Part shown: positions 41,201 through 51,987 of the stretch, piece after piece
How the letters are laid out: every line of letters starts with the position of its first letter
Numbering within the stretch: the first letter of the stretch is position 1
Origin: Thelonectria olida
Taxonomy: Eukaryota > Ascomycota > Sordariomycetes > Hypocreales > Nectriaceae
DNA: 64,000 nucleotides
Reading direction: 5' to 3'
NCBI GenBank assembly: GCA_020736575.1
Contig: JAGPYM010000023.1
Location: 310,001-374,000, forward strand
Program-made: the position numbers and the translations under genes
Notes under the pieces: model-generated
What the model was told of the DNA's origin: nothing
The model's database searches: none
The model's input: the letters and a program-made list of their open reading frames with translations, nothing else

Positions 41201-43875
41201 TGCCTATGCCTACCGAGGCCCTGCTCTGAGAGACGTGTGCCTCTATGATTATATGTCTATGATTGCCCTGGAGCGACGCCGCGGCCGAGATGAGGACGGC
41301 ACCCACATAGCTCTGGAAGGACCTCCAGAATGCTACGGATGGATTCAAAAGCTTCGCCAACCCCCCGACTACGCTGTGCCGATCTTTCAGGGATTCGTTA
41401 GCGACGACCACATGGACGAGCACCCGGTGTACTTCAAACGGTACGCTCCCCTTGCTGCCCCGTTCACCCCCAAGCCAGCTCTGACATTCTGTGCAGCAAC
41501 TCAGTTCTCCATCTGGCCTTGTTTGTGCCTTGGGAAAACTTCCTCTCCACATCGCAGGGTGATATCACGGGTACATGGTTGAAATATGCGGCTATGCTCT
41601 GTCCCCGCCTGCGGTCCCATGTCTCAAACATCTCCCTCCTCAGAAAGTCGGCCGAGGATGCTCGTAAAGACGCAAGGCTCTGGGCCAGCCGGTCGGAAGG
41701 CGACGACACAGTGGATGTGGACTTTCCTCTGGATGAGGGCGATCATAGCGACGAGCCAGCCATGGCCGAGCATCACCAAAACTATACAGCTCTTCTCCAG
41801 ACTCTTCGAAATGCTGTGCGAGACTCCGACGCAACGAGGGACTCGCCAGTTTTACAAAGCCTGATCCGAGACATTTGCCAGGAGAACCCGGCAGAAGAGG
41901 GCCGGCCTTTCATCCGACGTCACGATGATTTCTATCAGCAAATTCGCCATCATCAGGACAGTCTGTTATCTAAGTGTCTAACCCCTTCCGCAGAAGACGT
42001 TCGGGCCGCGGCAAAGGCCCAGGACATGCTGCATCTCGGGAGGCTCAATGAGATAGAGGGCGGTCTCCAAGGCAGTACAACCTCCATTGGTAACGCCGAT
42101 ATCGACGATCTACTGGTCCGCCAATGTGACACGGAAGTTCCCATTCCGAGACAACTGGAAGATTCGACTGTACAAAATCCTCGAATGTTTGTTGACGTGG
42201 GCCCTACCAGAGGATTTGTGGAGCTGGGACTTCTTGCCGCCTCCACCTATACGCTCAACTATCTACAGGGCATGGCACTTCAACTTGTGTGCCGGTTCTT
42301 GGACAAGTATATTGCCAATCCTGACTCCGCCGGTCAACATCTTCAGTACGTCGGAGGTCCAGGCGGTACCGGAAAGTCTAGGATCGTCGATGCTTTGCGG
42401 GACGTATTCGTGGCTAGAGGTCAGCCACATCACCTCCAGATTACCGGCACATCAGGCAGTGCGGCTGCTCAGATCGGCGGGACGACACTCCACTCGGCCT
42501 TGGGACTAGACACCCACCGTTCCTATAACAAACAACAGCCTCCAACATTCACGGAAGCGAAGAAATGGATGTGGAAACAGAAGTTGGTCCTCGTGATCGA
42601 TGAAGTGAGCATGTTGGGGGGTGCCACTCTGTTCAATGCCAGCTGCCATCTTCAGGCCCTCCGTGACTGCCCCGATAAGCCAATTGGCAGTATTCCCATT
42701 GTTCTCTTGATGGGTGATTTCTATCAGTTCGCCCCCGTGCTAGAGACAAGCCTCCTGGTGGACCGAATGGTGGATCTCGCTTACACGGCCTCCCTAGGAC
42801 AGGCAACTATTGCTCACCACCGTGGCCACAGCCTATGGCTGATGTTCAAGACTGTCATCATTCTCGAGGAACAAGTCCGCGCCCGAGACGATCCACAACT
42901 AGGCGCCCTTTTGGACAGAATACGGGCTGGAACCCAGACCATGGAGGACCTTGACCTACTCAACACCAATGTCGTGGATCGCTCCCAAATCACGTTCAAG
43001 GATGGCTTGCGCGCCATAACGCCGCTCAACCGTAACCGATGGAGCCTCAACACGGAAGCCGTGGTAGACTGGGCCCGCTTTCACAGGCGACACATCTCGG
43101 TCTTCGTCTCGAGCCACACCTGGCGCAGTCGAGCCTTATCACAGCAGGAGGTGGCCCAGACCATCGAACAAGGCGACAACTCCAACTGCAAGATCCCTGG
43201 GATCTTCTTCTACGCCCAGGGGATGCCTGTAGTTGTCAACAACAATACATACACCGGCTTGAGAGTTGTGAATGGGGCCGAGTTTACAGCTGTGGACGTC
43301 ATCCCCGACCCAAAGTTCCCAGGCTACTATCTTGCGGACGATGTTACCATCCACTTTGGTCCGCCACTGGGCATACTGTTAGAGTCGCAAGAGACAAAAG
43401 ATTTAGCCATCCCAGCCCTCCCAACAGGCACCGTGCTCATCCGGCCTGTTACGCATACCCTCGATCCAGCCAACTCCTACTACAGGTTCCTATCGGGGAA
43501 ATGCTCGCGGCGGGGATTGCCTGTTGTCGCTGCATTTGTCCTTACTGACTATAAAGCTCAAGGCAAAACGTTTGTAGACGTTCTTTTAGAGCTGCGAGGA
43601 AACCGTATGACAAATGGTCAGCCCTCGAAATGCGACTTTACTAGCCTCTACGTACAACTATCCAGGTGCAGAACACTACCAGGCATCAAGCTTCTTAGTT
43701 CCGTACGACCGCAGGATTTCCTCGGCAATAAGCCAGACCAAGGCATAATTGATGCCATGCAGAGATTGACGGATCTGGCAGTAGAAACAAGACGATTATT
43801 TGAAAGTCAGCAAATCCTCGCGTAGGACAGCACGTGAGATATATATACAAGTCTTAAACAGAGCCCAGGAAGACC

Positions 43876-44544
43876 CTACATCTCATAAGGCGACCGCACC
43901 GCTCGCCAATCATCCGGATCATTCTCGCCTCCGGTCCCCGGCCGAAACTCCTTCTGCTCTTTGCAATAGTCTTTCCACCACTCTTCAAACGCTTGTCTAT
44001 TATACAAACGTGTCGGCGCACCTTCTCCCTCCCCAAAGAGATCCAGAATGTGATCGCAATACATCCCCACGCCTTCCAGATGCTGGGGTAGCAACGGCTT
44101 CTGATCCTTCCGTGCCACTAGCACGGTACCGACGTAGGACTGCCAGCCCGGGGGCGCAAACCCGGACTCTGAATCAATGTTAAGATACGTAATTATCTGG
44201 TTGTCAAGGTCGGCCCGGTTTGCGGACTGAGTGCCGACACGGTGGAAGACTAGCGGAACCTCGATAAGTCTCGGGACAGGAGGCACGAAATTCGAGAAGA
44301 CGGGGTGATCCGCCTTGATCATTGCCACGGACCAAGGCGCGAATCTGATTCTCTCAACATCGCACCGGACGATGACGGCTTGGATGGATCCTGGTGCACT
44401 GCTCGTGACTGGGGCTGCTGTAGCTGGTGCACCTGATTGTGGGGCTGCTGGAGTGGGAGCTTGAGGCGTAGAGACAGACGGAGGCGAAATTTCTGGCTCG
44501 GAATCCGTGTCCATGTTATCCCATTTCGAGTAATCAATAGTCAT
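43876..44544 (-). CDS. MTIDYS-family protein, full-length copy B
   Basis: Single-exon frame of 222 residues from the ATG at 44544. It starts M-T-I-D-Y-S-K-W-D-N-M-D, followed by an acidic then Pro/Ala/Thr-rich linker. A folded part from about residue 55 has blocks V-I-V-R-C-D-V-E-R-I-R-F-A-P, V-P-L-V-F-H-R-V-G-T-Q, and Y-V-G-T-V-L-V-A-R-K-D. The C terminus is acidic. No signal peptide or membrane segment is present. I know no function for the family. The first residues recall the opening of several unrelated fungal cytosolic proteins (D-Y-S-K-W-D), which is too short to be informative. It is the only complete copy in the window and lies 50 bp beyond the Helitron helicase stop, in the opposite direction. 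Confidence 0.7.
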   Translation of the reverse strand: MTIDYSKWDNMDTDSEPEISPPSVSTPQAPTPAAPQSGAPATAAPVTSSAPGSIQAVIVRCDVERIRFAPWSVAMIKADHPVFSNFVPPVPRLIEVPLVFHRVGTQSANRADLDNQIITYLNIDSESGFAPPGWQSYVGTVLVARKDQKPLLPQHLEGVGMYCDHILDLFGEGEGAPTRLYNRQAFEEWWKDYCKEQKEFRPGTGGENDPDDWRAVRSPYEM

Positions 44545-45015
44545 GGAGAAAATTTAATGCTACTTCCTGAGGAATATTCAGATTGAATAAAAAGGTAAAG
44601 GAATATTTTAATACATGCACGAAACAGCGTTAAACTGCGATGCTGTCGAAAGCGGGGTTTGAGCAGCAAGCGCCTGTGAGCCGCGTCTCAAACCGCAAAA
44701 GGCAAAAGACTGGTCACACGCAGACGCCACCAGCCGCCGTAGTCGCCTGGCAAGAGTCTCCCAAGCGCCTTACTTCTCAAGCTCTCAAGCCCGTTCCTCA
44801 AGGCATTGGCGGACCCCGTAGGGGACCGGTCTCCTGTTGCAGTCATTATGCCTTGAGGAACGAAGTTCCGAAAGGTTCTTTCTTCCGCGCCCTCCTTCGT
44901 AAACTCGGGCCACTAAACGGTCCGTGCGAGCTGTCTTCACCACATCCTCTTCACCACGATCGACGCGCCACTGTTTCTGCGCCACACTGCGCCACAGCCA
45001 TCGGCTGCCCACTAG
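44545..45015 (-). repeat. Shared upstream segment of the MTIDYS family (copy B)
   Basis: Same non-coding segment as at 30466-31000, 48346-48830 and 51359-51810. It begins just above the ATG (TGAGGAATATTCAGATTGAATAAA-type sequence) and ends near the repeated GCGCCACA words. Presumed promoter and leader of the family. Confidence 0.85.
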
Positions 45016-45461
45016 CATGCCTGGCTACCAACCTCAGCCAGCACGGGTAACAAGCTTGAAATAATGCGCCTCTGTGCCAATGATATGCTGGATAGTGGTC
45101 TTTTTGCATTTTACGGACAATATTTTGATGGGGAAGTTTCAATTTCGCGTCGGGAATGCCTTAGCTCAGCCCCACCTTTTAACACTGCGTAGATTTTTAG
45201 CATTAGAGATTCTAGCTCAGCACGTCCTGTGCCCCAATAGGGGACTGTGCGGGCCTCACGGCCCTCGGACGAAAAATATACATACATACATACATAAGTC
45301 AAGTTGAGGGTACATACATCCAAGGTAGGACAAACGAACGTGATCACGTGCCCATCTGCCCGACCGGTTCACCGACACTCCGGTCTCGCCCATCTAAGCT
45401 AAAGAACCACGTACTTCATCCCCTCTCCTACTCGATTCTCCTCTGTAAAAGGTAACCTACA
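45016..45461. other. Intergenic, NRAMP promoter side
   Basis: Contains a small CATA microsatellite at about 45280-45297. Presumed promoter of the transporter gene. Confidence 0.5.
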
Positions 45462-47563
45462 ATGAATCGCGTCTCTCGCACCGACGAGCCCTTCCAGGGA
45501 GATGGCTTCAACCAAAGCCCCAATCCCCTCTCCAACGACTTGACCACCAACCAAGACCTCAATGGCATCGCCAACTCCCGGGAGCTGAAGCGGGAAGACC
45601 CGAGATCTTTGCGGGGATCTGAACCACCGGGAGCTGAAGATGATGGATCTGATGCCAATATCTCGGGAGACAAGAATATGTCTCCCCCTCCATCGGTCAG
45701 CATCCATCGTGATGTTGGCCGACCCTCGGGGAAGGGGGATTTCCAAGTGAATCCCTCGTCCCCTCTCCCCTCTCCCTCCCCTCCTCCTCACCCACCCTTC
45801 TCACCTCCCATTGCTCCCCACGATGATGGCTTAAGCGATAGCTTCGACGATGGTTCTACCACCAGCAGCCATAGTCGCCGTCACCGTTCCCCAGTCCAAC
45901 GCTTCAAGTCTGCCTTGTTCAAGTTCGGCTCCTTCATCGGGCCTGGTTTCATGATTGCTGTTGCCTACAGTAAGTCCCATGTCTCCCTCTCCCCACAAGC
46001 CCGTTGAGACTTCAAGATCAGTAACAGATATCCTCTCACCCAGTTGATCCCGGAAACTATGCCACAGACATCGCCGCTGGTGCCTCGTACCGCTTCCGAC
46101 TCCTGTTCATCGTTCTCTTGGCCAACGTCTTCGCCATCTTCCTCCAGAGTCTTGCCATCAAGCTTGGCACTGTCAGCGGACTCAATCTCGCAGAGGCTTG
46201 TCGGGCTTTTCTCCCACGATGGCTCAACTACATCCTCTACTTCTTCGCCGAGGTTGCTATTATTGCCACGGACATTGCCGAGGTATGCCAGCACGTCTAC
46301 CTTTGTCCTTTGCGTCCAAGTGACTCCTAGACACGCCCTAAGCTAATTGCCAAACCCCAAGGTCATCGGATTTGCCATTGCACTCAACCTCCTGATCCCG
46401 CAGGTCCCCTTAGTTGCCGGATGTGCCATTTCCATCGCCGACGTCATGGTCATCCTCCTCTTCTACCGTCCTGAGAAGTCGATGAAAGGCCTCAGACTCT
46501 TCGAGTACTTCATCATGTGCCTGGTGCTTGGTGTCGTAGTTTGCTTCTGCATCCAACTGTCTCTGATTAAAGACACCCCCATCGGACAAGTCTTCAAGGG
46601 CTATCTGCCGTCGGGTGCCATTGTTGAGCAGGAAGGGTTAGTTCTCTGCCATTCTCGTCACTCTTGAGCTATTCTCACGATATAAGACTCTACCAAGCAT
46701 GCGGTATTCTTGGAGCAACTGTCATGCCGCACAGTCTCTATCTGGGTTCCGGCATAGTCCAGCCCCGTCTGCGAGACTATGACACGCGACGCGGACTTCT
46801 CCCTCGCGAGCCAATGTCCGGCGCTTCGTCCACTAACGATGGCGTGGATAAGGCATATTACATACCATCTCTCGCGGCTATCCGACATTCGCTCAAGGTC
46901 TCAATCCTCGAGCTAGCCATCGCTCTCTTCACCTTCGCCCTCTTTGTCAACTCGGCTATTCTCATCGTAGCTGGCGCTTCATTGTACAACAACCCCGAAG
47001 CCCTCGAGGCCGACATCTTTAGCATCCACAATCTGCTCTCGGCATCCATTTCTCCAGCTGCGGGCACCATCTTCGCCCTCACGTTGCTGTTGTCTGGCGT
47101 CTCGGCGGGAATTGTGTGCACGATTGCTGGGCAGATGGTCAGCGAGGGCGCTCTGAACTGGAAACTCCGCCCGTGGGTGCGCCGCCTAGTGACTAGAAGC
47201 ATCAGCATCACGCCGAGCATCATCATTGCGGGTGCTGTCGGGCGGCCAGGGTTGAACGCGGCTCTCAACGGATCACAAGTTGCACTGAGCATCGTCCTGC
47301 CATTCGTCACGGCGCCGCTCATCTATTTCACCTGTCGCGATAAGTACATGACGGTGCAGCCGGGCATGGGTCGTTTCCACGTCGACGTCAATAGAGCCGG
47401 CGTGGCCTTCTTTGGACGGTCTGTGATGGCGACGCGAGGAGAGGGTGATGGTGCCGTCAAGATGGGCAACTCGTGGTACACGGCTATTATTGCTGTTCTG
47501 GTGTGGCTTATCATTGCGGTCATGAACGTGGCTAATCTGGTGTTGCTGGGGAAGGATGAGTGA
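45462..47563 (+). CDS. NRAMP-family divalent metal transporter
   Basis: Four exons (45462-45969, 46044-46282, 46362-46636, 46687-47563) with introns of 74, 79 and 50 nt give 632 residues. A Ser/Pro-rich cytosolic N terminus of about 150 residues precedes the membrane domain. The first transmembrane helix carries the metal-binding D-P-G-N (residues 171-174), and helix 6 carries M-P-H (about 354-356), both diagnostic of NRAMP/SMF proteins. About eleven hydrophobic helices can be counted. The protein should import Mn2+, Fe2+ or related ions with protons, at the plasma membrane or an endosomal or vacuolar membrane; which of the SMF paralogues it matches cannot be told. The helix 6-7 loop is long and hydrophilic. 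The gene is intact and its organisation is that of a normal single-copy gene. Confidence 0.95.
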
Positions 47564-48039
47564 GTTAGTGAGGGAAGAAGAAACATGGAGATTGCTCGGT
47601 GAGGAGCGATCCCATGTCCCCCACTTGGACCCTTTTTGGATACTTTCTTTCTTCGGGGACTCGGTATGATTCATATCGTTTTCCTTCTTTTTCTTCGTCT
47701 CTTCCCTCTCCTTTATTCTGTCCTTTTCGTCCTCTTTGCGTCTCTTTTCCACTTCCTTTCTTACCCACTATCATTAAACTTTGTTTGCTTCGGGGAGGTG
47801 GAGGTGTTTGTATCGGGTTTCATGAGTTGCCAACTCACTGTATCTGCTCTCCGAACCCGGGGACTGTCGTCGGCTCGTCCAAGGTCTCCCCAAGTACCAC
47901 CAGTTCGCACTAAGTTGTCAATAAAAAAGAGGGTCATCGAATCCGATGACTTCTAAAAGTGTATGAACCGGCTGATTAAGATATGTGCATGCATAGTAAG
48001 CAGACTTGTCTATCAGGACCCTGATATAGGCAACGATGC
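47564..48039. other. Intergenic, NRAMP 3' side
   Basis: Pyrimidine-rich sequence near 47640-47770. No gene recognised. Confidence 0.5.
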
Positions 48040-48262
48040 TTAAGTAGAGCTCCTTCGAGGTCATGGATCCCGCCGAATTTGCCAAACTCCAAGAGCCTCT
48101 CTTCCGTCAGCTTGCTAAATCTATTGCTAGTCCGCACTGTCAAGTCGCCGGGCGGTGCGCTGCGCTACTAGAACAACGAATACCTCTGCAACCTCGTCAG
48201 CGACAATGTGGAGATCATCCTTCCAATCATGTTTGCGCCCCTTTATGAGAATTGGCAGATGT
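48040..48262 (+). pseudogene. PP2A B56 (B') regulatory subunit fragment
   Basis: Plus-strand reading gives [25 protein letters not shown] and Q-V-A. After a frameshift it continues [17 protein letters not shown] and M-F-A-P-L-Y-E-N, with a TAG just before. These are highly conserved blocks of protein phosphatase 2A B56 subunits. Only about 70 codons are present. The match stops at 48262, exactly where the MTIDYS-family repeat copy begins. It is a dead fragment; the functional gene must be elsewhere. Confidence 0.85.
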
Positions 48263-48345
48263 GAGTTTCTGGTTCTGAATCCGTGTCCATGTTATCCCAT
48301 TTCGAGTAATCAATAGTCATGGAGAATCATTTAATGCTCCTTCCT
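48263..48345 (-). pseudogene. MTIDYS-family copy C, first codons only
   Basis: Minus-strand reading from the ATG at about 48319 gives M-T-I-D-Y-S-K-W-D-N-M-D-T-D-S-E-P-E and then breaks off at the junction with the B56 fragment. The rest of the gene is missing. Confidence 0.85.
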
Positions 48346-48830
48346 GAGGAGATCAGATTGAATAAATTGGATGCCAAAGGTAAAGAAATAAGACACGAAA
48401 CAGCGTTAAACTACAATGCTGTCGAACGCGGGGTCTGAGCAGCAAGTCAGCTCCTGTGCGCAGCGTCTCAAACCGTAAAAGGCAAAAAACTGGTCACACG
48501 CAGACGCCACCAGCCCCTGTAGTCACCTGCCAAAAGTCTCCCAACCGCCTATGAAGTCAGTGCCAGGTGCCTACGCCCACACTCTCTTCTTTCCTCCTTT
48601 CCCTTCAAACCTGGAAGGCCACCTACAACTGCCTATGATCCCAAGGTCATAACGCGATACCTACCCAGGCCTTCGTCGACCTACCTGGTATATAAACGCG
48701 CATTGTTAGGCTTCACAAGTTAAGTGCTTGTGTCAGGCTCATTCTTTCACAAGGCAAGCGCCTTACTTCTCAAGATCTCAACTCGTTCCGAAAGGCATTG
48801 GCGGACCCCGTAGTAGATAAATGGATATGG
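48346..48830 (-). repeat. Shared upstream segment of the MTIDYS family (copy C)
   Basis: Same segment as the other copies, with a longer middle part (CCTACCTGGTATATAAACGC near 48680). It ends shortly after GGCATTGGCGGACCCCGTAG near 48812. Confidence 0.85.
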
Positions 48831-49569
48831 GAAATATACAGAGCTATTATAAGCGTGTGTTGCCAAGTTGGTTATAGAAGTTTCCCTACTTGAGGCTGAT
48901 TTATCTTACTACATGTAGCAATGCACAGGTGCGGCTGCCATAGCCTCGTAGATATATTGTGGCTATTCAAACCATAAATTGTAAGACCTAACCTGTGTGA
49001 CTGCCATAGCCTATTCAAACTATAAAGACAACGGGCTGCAAAAGGTTTAAATCCAAATTGTAGTACTAGGAGGTGGTGGGAAGTAGACTGTCCACTTACG
49101 TGGTGGCCTGACTTTCTGGCCGGCATTCCGGCATCATAACTCGACGCGTCATCGACTTGGCCGTGTCTGACCTGGTACGGAAAGTTTATGTCGATGCCCT
49201 GGTACGGAGGTAGATAGATATCAACATATCACCCGGCCGATGCGGATCGCGTGCGGGGGGCTTTGCGAGTTTGGGGTAGTGCCAGTTGAATCACATGTTA
49301 AAGTCAAAATCTTCACATTCGTGAGTTTGCGCCTGGGTGCTGAGGATTGACCGGTGTGAATCACTTGCAGTGTGGCGGTGAATCGGCAAGGAAGCACCGA
49401 AAGATTCATATTTCACATGCCAATACCATTAGCAATATATATTGCTCTCCATCTTAAAACTTACACTCAGGATTGTAGTCCGAGTTTCATCTACCCTTTT
49501 CAACACGTCCTCACTTGTCAATTAGTTGAATCGACCGACATTTCAACACATTTCTCGCATCCTGCCAAT
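48831..49569. other. Intergenic with a short imperfect repeat
   Basis: Two similar ~40-bp stretches at about 48930-48980 and 48990-49025 share CTGCCATAGCC and CTATTCAAAC. No gene. The right end is the presumed promoter of the gene at 49570. Confidence 0.5.
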
Positions 49570-50455
49570 ATGGGTGTCACAAAGACGGCTGCTGGTGTCA
49601 CCGCAATTTGCGCAGCTGCTGTACCCCTTGACCCAACCGGGCTGTCTCTCGTGGCATCTGCTTTGGGTGTCACTGTGGTATCCGTTGCAGGCACCGTAAA
49701 GTTTGCGAAGAAGCAAATCGACTCGGCACACAAGCGCACACAAGGGCGAATCAAAGAAAGCAAATTAGTACGCATACTCCTAGCCATTTGAGGAGCTGTT
49801 TTTAATCACAATTGGCTGTATTTAGACCGATGACGATGTCGAAGTATATCGCGACTGCATATGGAAAATCACGTCTGCATCCGTTGGCGTTTCTGCTCAG
49901 GGGCCCATGGCTGCTGTGATGCCTACTGCTACAGTTGGCCTTCTGATATCTGCCACCGTTCTGTATTTTGAAGGGAAAAAGTTAAAGAAGCTGAAACAGA
50001 AGGCCGGCGGCAATAGAGCACTCATCAAGAGCATCTCAAAGACCGACATTGTGTCTCAAATTGTTGGTGCGGCTGCCACCAAGGCCGTACTCCTAGTTCT
50101 TCTAGTCGGACATGATGAGTTTAAAGTCGCAGCCGAGGGACTCAACGCGCTAGCAGAAGACCTAGGGTGCATTAAAGGCATTACAATCGACAATGCCGCA
50201 GTCACCAGCGTTGTACGTGAGATAGTGGAAGCTCATCGTGACATGGCCGAAGGCAGTCCTGTTGAAGTCACTACCAAACTTGCGGCTATATTGCCTGACC
50301 TGGCAAAAGAATATTTAGGTGTTAACGACACCCCCGTTTGGAACGATGGAACACCGTACTACAAATCGTTTGCCATTGGTGTAGCTGCTGAGGGGTCAGA
50401 AGTAGTCGGGAAAAGGTTGGTCGAAGATCCAGCCCAGAGGAGTATGAAGAAATAG
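49570..50455 (+). CDS. Hypothetical protein with hydrophobic segments
   Basis: Exons 49570-49767 and 49826-50455 are joined over a 58-nt intron (GTACGC donor, TTTAG acceptor, phase 0), giving 275 residues. Three Ala/Val/Leu-rich segments (about residues 22-44, 95-120 and 150-170) could be membrane or buried helices. They are separated by Lys-rich stretches (K-F-A-K-K-Q-I-D; G-K-K-L-K-K-L-K-Q-K). The C-terminal half is mixed and globular-looking. No signal peptide cleavage site or known motif is recognised. A fungal membrane-associated protein of unknown function is the most that can be said. Confidence 0.6.
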
Positions 50456-50776
50456 ACGAGTGGCTAAGGGTATGTACAGATTGATCTATCATCTGTCATC
50501 AACGAAGTAGAGGAATGAAGTTTGGGTTGAGCTTGAATTACATGCGACTTAGTGAAAGTGATGCTTAAAAGGTGGGGTCCAGTCGAGGCCCTCGGATAAA
50601 GCCTTTATTAGTATTACTATCTATGCTTCCCATTCCATCTCGTCAAGGGTTTCCTGGAGCATCATCTGCCTCTCATGCAGCTCATCACTTATGGGATATA
50701 GGACCATTCTCACCATTCTTCCCTATTACTATAGCTCAGCTTCTTATATCTACTGGTATCAAGATTACCTTTACTG
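50456..50776. other. Intergenic
   Basis: Replaces the expected C-terminal part of MTIDYS copy D. Nothing else recognised. Confidence 0.5.
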
Positions 50777-51358
50777 TTATTGCATGTGTGACTGAACAAA
50801 CACTTGTCTATTATACAAATGTGTCGGCGCGTCTTCTCCCTCCCCAAAGAGGTCCAGAATGCAGTCACAATACATCCACATGCCCTCAAGATGCTGGGGT
50901 AGCAACGGCTTCTTGTCCTTCCGCGCGACTACCACGGTGCCGACGTAGGAACGCCACTCCGAGGGCGCAAATCCGGATTCATCGCCGATGTTGAGATACG
51001 TGATCATTTGGTTGTCGAGGTCGGCCCGGTTTGCAGACTGAGTGCCGACACGGTGAAAGACCAGCGGAACCTCGATGAGTCTCGGGACGGGGTGGATGTA
51101 ATTGGAGAAGACGGGATGATCTACCTGGATCATTATCACGGACCAAGGTGCGAATCTGATTCTCTCAACATCGCATCGGACGATGACGGCTTGGATGGAT
51201 CCTGGTGTTGTACTGCTTGTGACTGGCGCTGTTGTAGCTTGTGCACCTGATTGTGGGGCTACTGGAGGAGGAGCTTGGCGCGTAGGGGCTGACGGAGGCG
51301 AAATTTCTGGTTCTGAATCCGTATCCATGTTATCCCATTTCGAGTAATCAATAGTCAT
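50777..51358 (-). pseudogene. MTIDYS-family copy D, C-terminally truncated
   Basis: An open frame of 193 codons from the ATG at 51358 matches copy B closely up to Y-N-R-Q-V-F (near 50800). It then runs into unrelated sequence and stops, losing the last ~40 residues. No other lesion, so a shortened protein could still be made. The linker differs from copy B by small insertions and substitutions. Confidence 0.75.
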
Positions 51359-51810
51359 GGAGAATCACTTAATGCTACCTCTTGAGGAAGATTCAGATTG
51401 AATAAATTAGATGCTAAAGATAAAGAAATAAGACACGAAGCAGCGTTAAACTACAATGCTGTCGAATGCGGGGTCTGAGTAATAAGCCAGAGCCTGTGCG
51501 CGCAAAAGGCAAAAAAAACTGGTCACACACAGACGCCATCAGCCCTTGTAAGCGCCTTACTTCAAGCGCCTTACTTCTCAAGCTCTCAACTCGTTCCGAA
51601 AAGGCATTGGCGGACCCCGTAGGGGACCGGTCTCCTGTATATACAAACGCACATGCTAGGCTTTGCCTTGAGGAACGAAAGGTTCTTTCTTCCGTGCCTT
51701 CTTCCGCGCCTTCTTCCGCGCCCACCTTGGTAAGCTCGCGCCACCAAACGTCCGTGCAGCTGCCTTCACCACGATCGCTGCGCCACAGTTTTTGAGCCAC
51801 ACTTAGGAGC
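51359..51810 (-). repeat. Shared upstream segment of the MTIDYS family (copy D)
   Basis: Same non-coding segment as in copies A-C, including GGCATTGGCGGACCCCGTAG near 51602 and CCTTGAGGAACGAAAGGTTC near 51664. Confidence 0.85.
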
Positions 51811-51987
51811 ACCGCGGTTATGCCATTCTCAGCCCTACTCCCTCCTCCAGTTCACCGTTTCCTTGAACCTTTTCCGCTTGAACCCGGTAGACCTAAATAG
51901 ACACGAGCGCCGACTGATTTGACCTCCCGTACAAAAAGCCTTTTATTTCACATCTGGGGCTGGCTAACAACTTGGAAAAATCGCGCT

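Larger units (their letters stand above)
33618..43825 (+). mobile_element. Helitron (coding extent; termini not found)
   Basis: Rolling-circle transposon recognised by its Rep-helicase gene. The coordinates cover only the gene. Helitrons should begin TC and end with a hairpin plus CTRR, and neither end could be placed with confidence. A hAT transposon is nested at 35370-38431. Confidence 0.9.
33618..43825 (+). pseudogene. Helitron Rep-helicase gene, interrupted
   Basis: Starts at the ATG 33618. The same frame carries a 132-bp repeat region, a basic linker and a Cys-rich stretch up to 35369. It resumes at 38440 after the hAT insertion and continues with the N-terminal region (P-F-G-Y-I-T-K-F-T-V-D) to about 39615. 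The Rep part follows, with the HUH motif L-H-L-H-G near 40240, then a PIF1-type helicase with Walker A G-G-P-G-G-T-G-K-S near 42355 and V-I-D-E-V-S-M-L near 42595. Lesions: an in-frame TAG at 33777, a one-base deletion near 39613-39617, another near 41500-41512, and the hAT insertion. All other parts are collinear with one polypeptide of about 2,380 residues. In an active element it would nick, unwind and transfer one strand. Confidence 0.92.

Noticed and set aside
43826..43875. Helitron 3' terminus just after the helicase stop
   Set aside because: No convincing hairpin followed by CTRR could be identified, so no terminus is reported.
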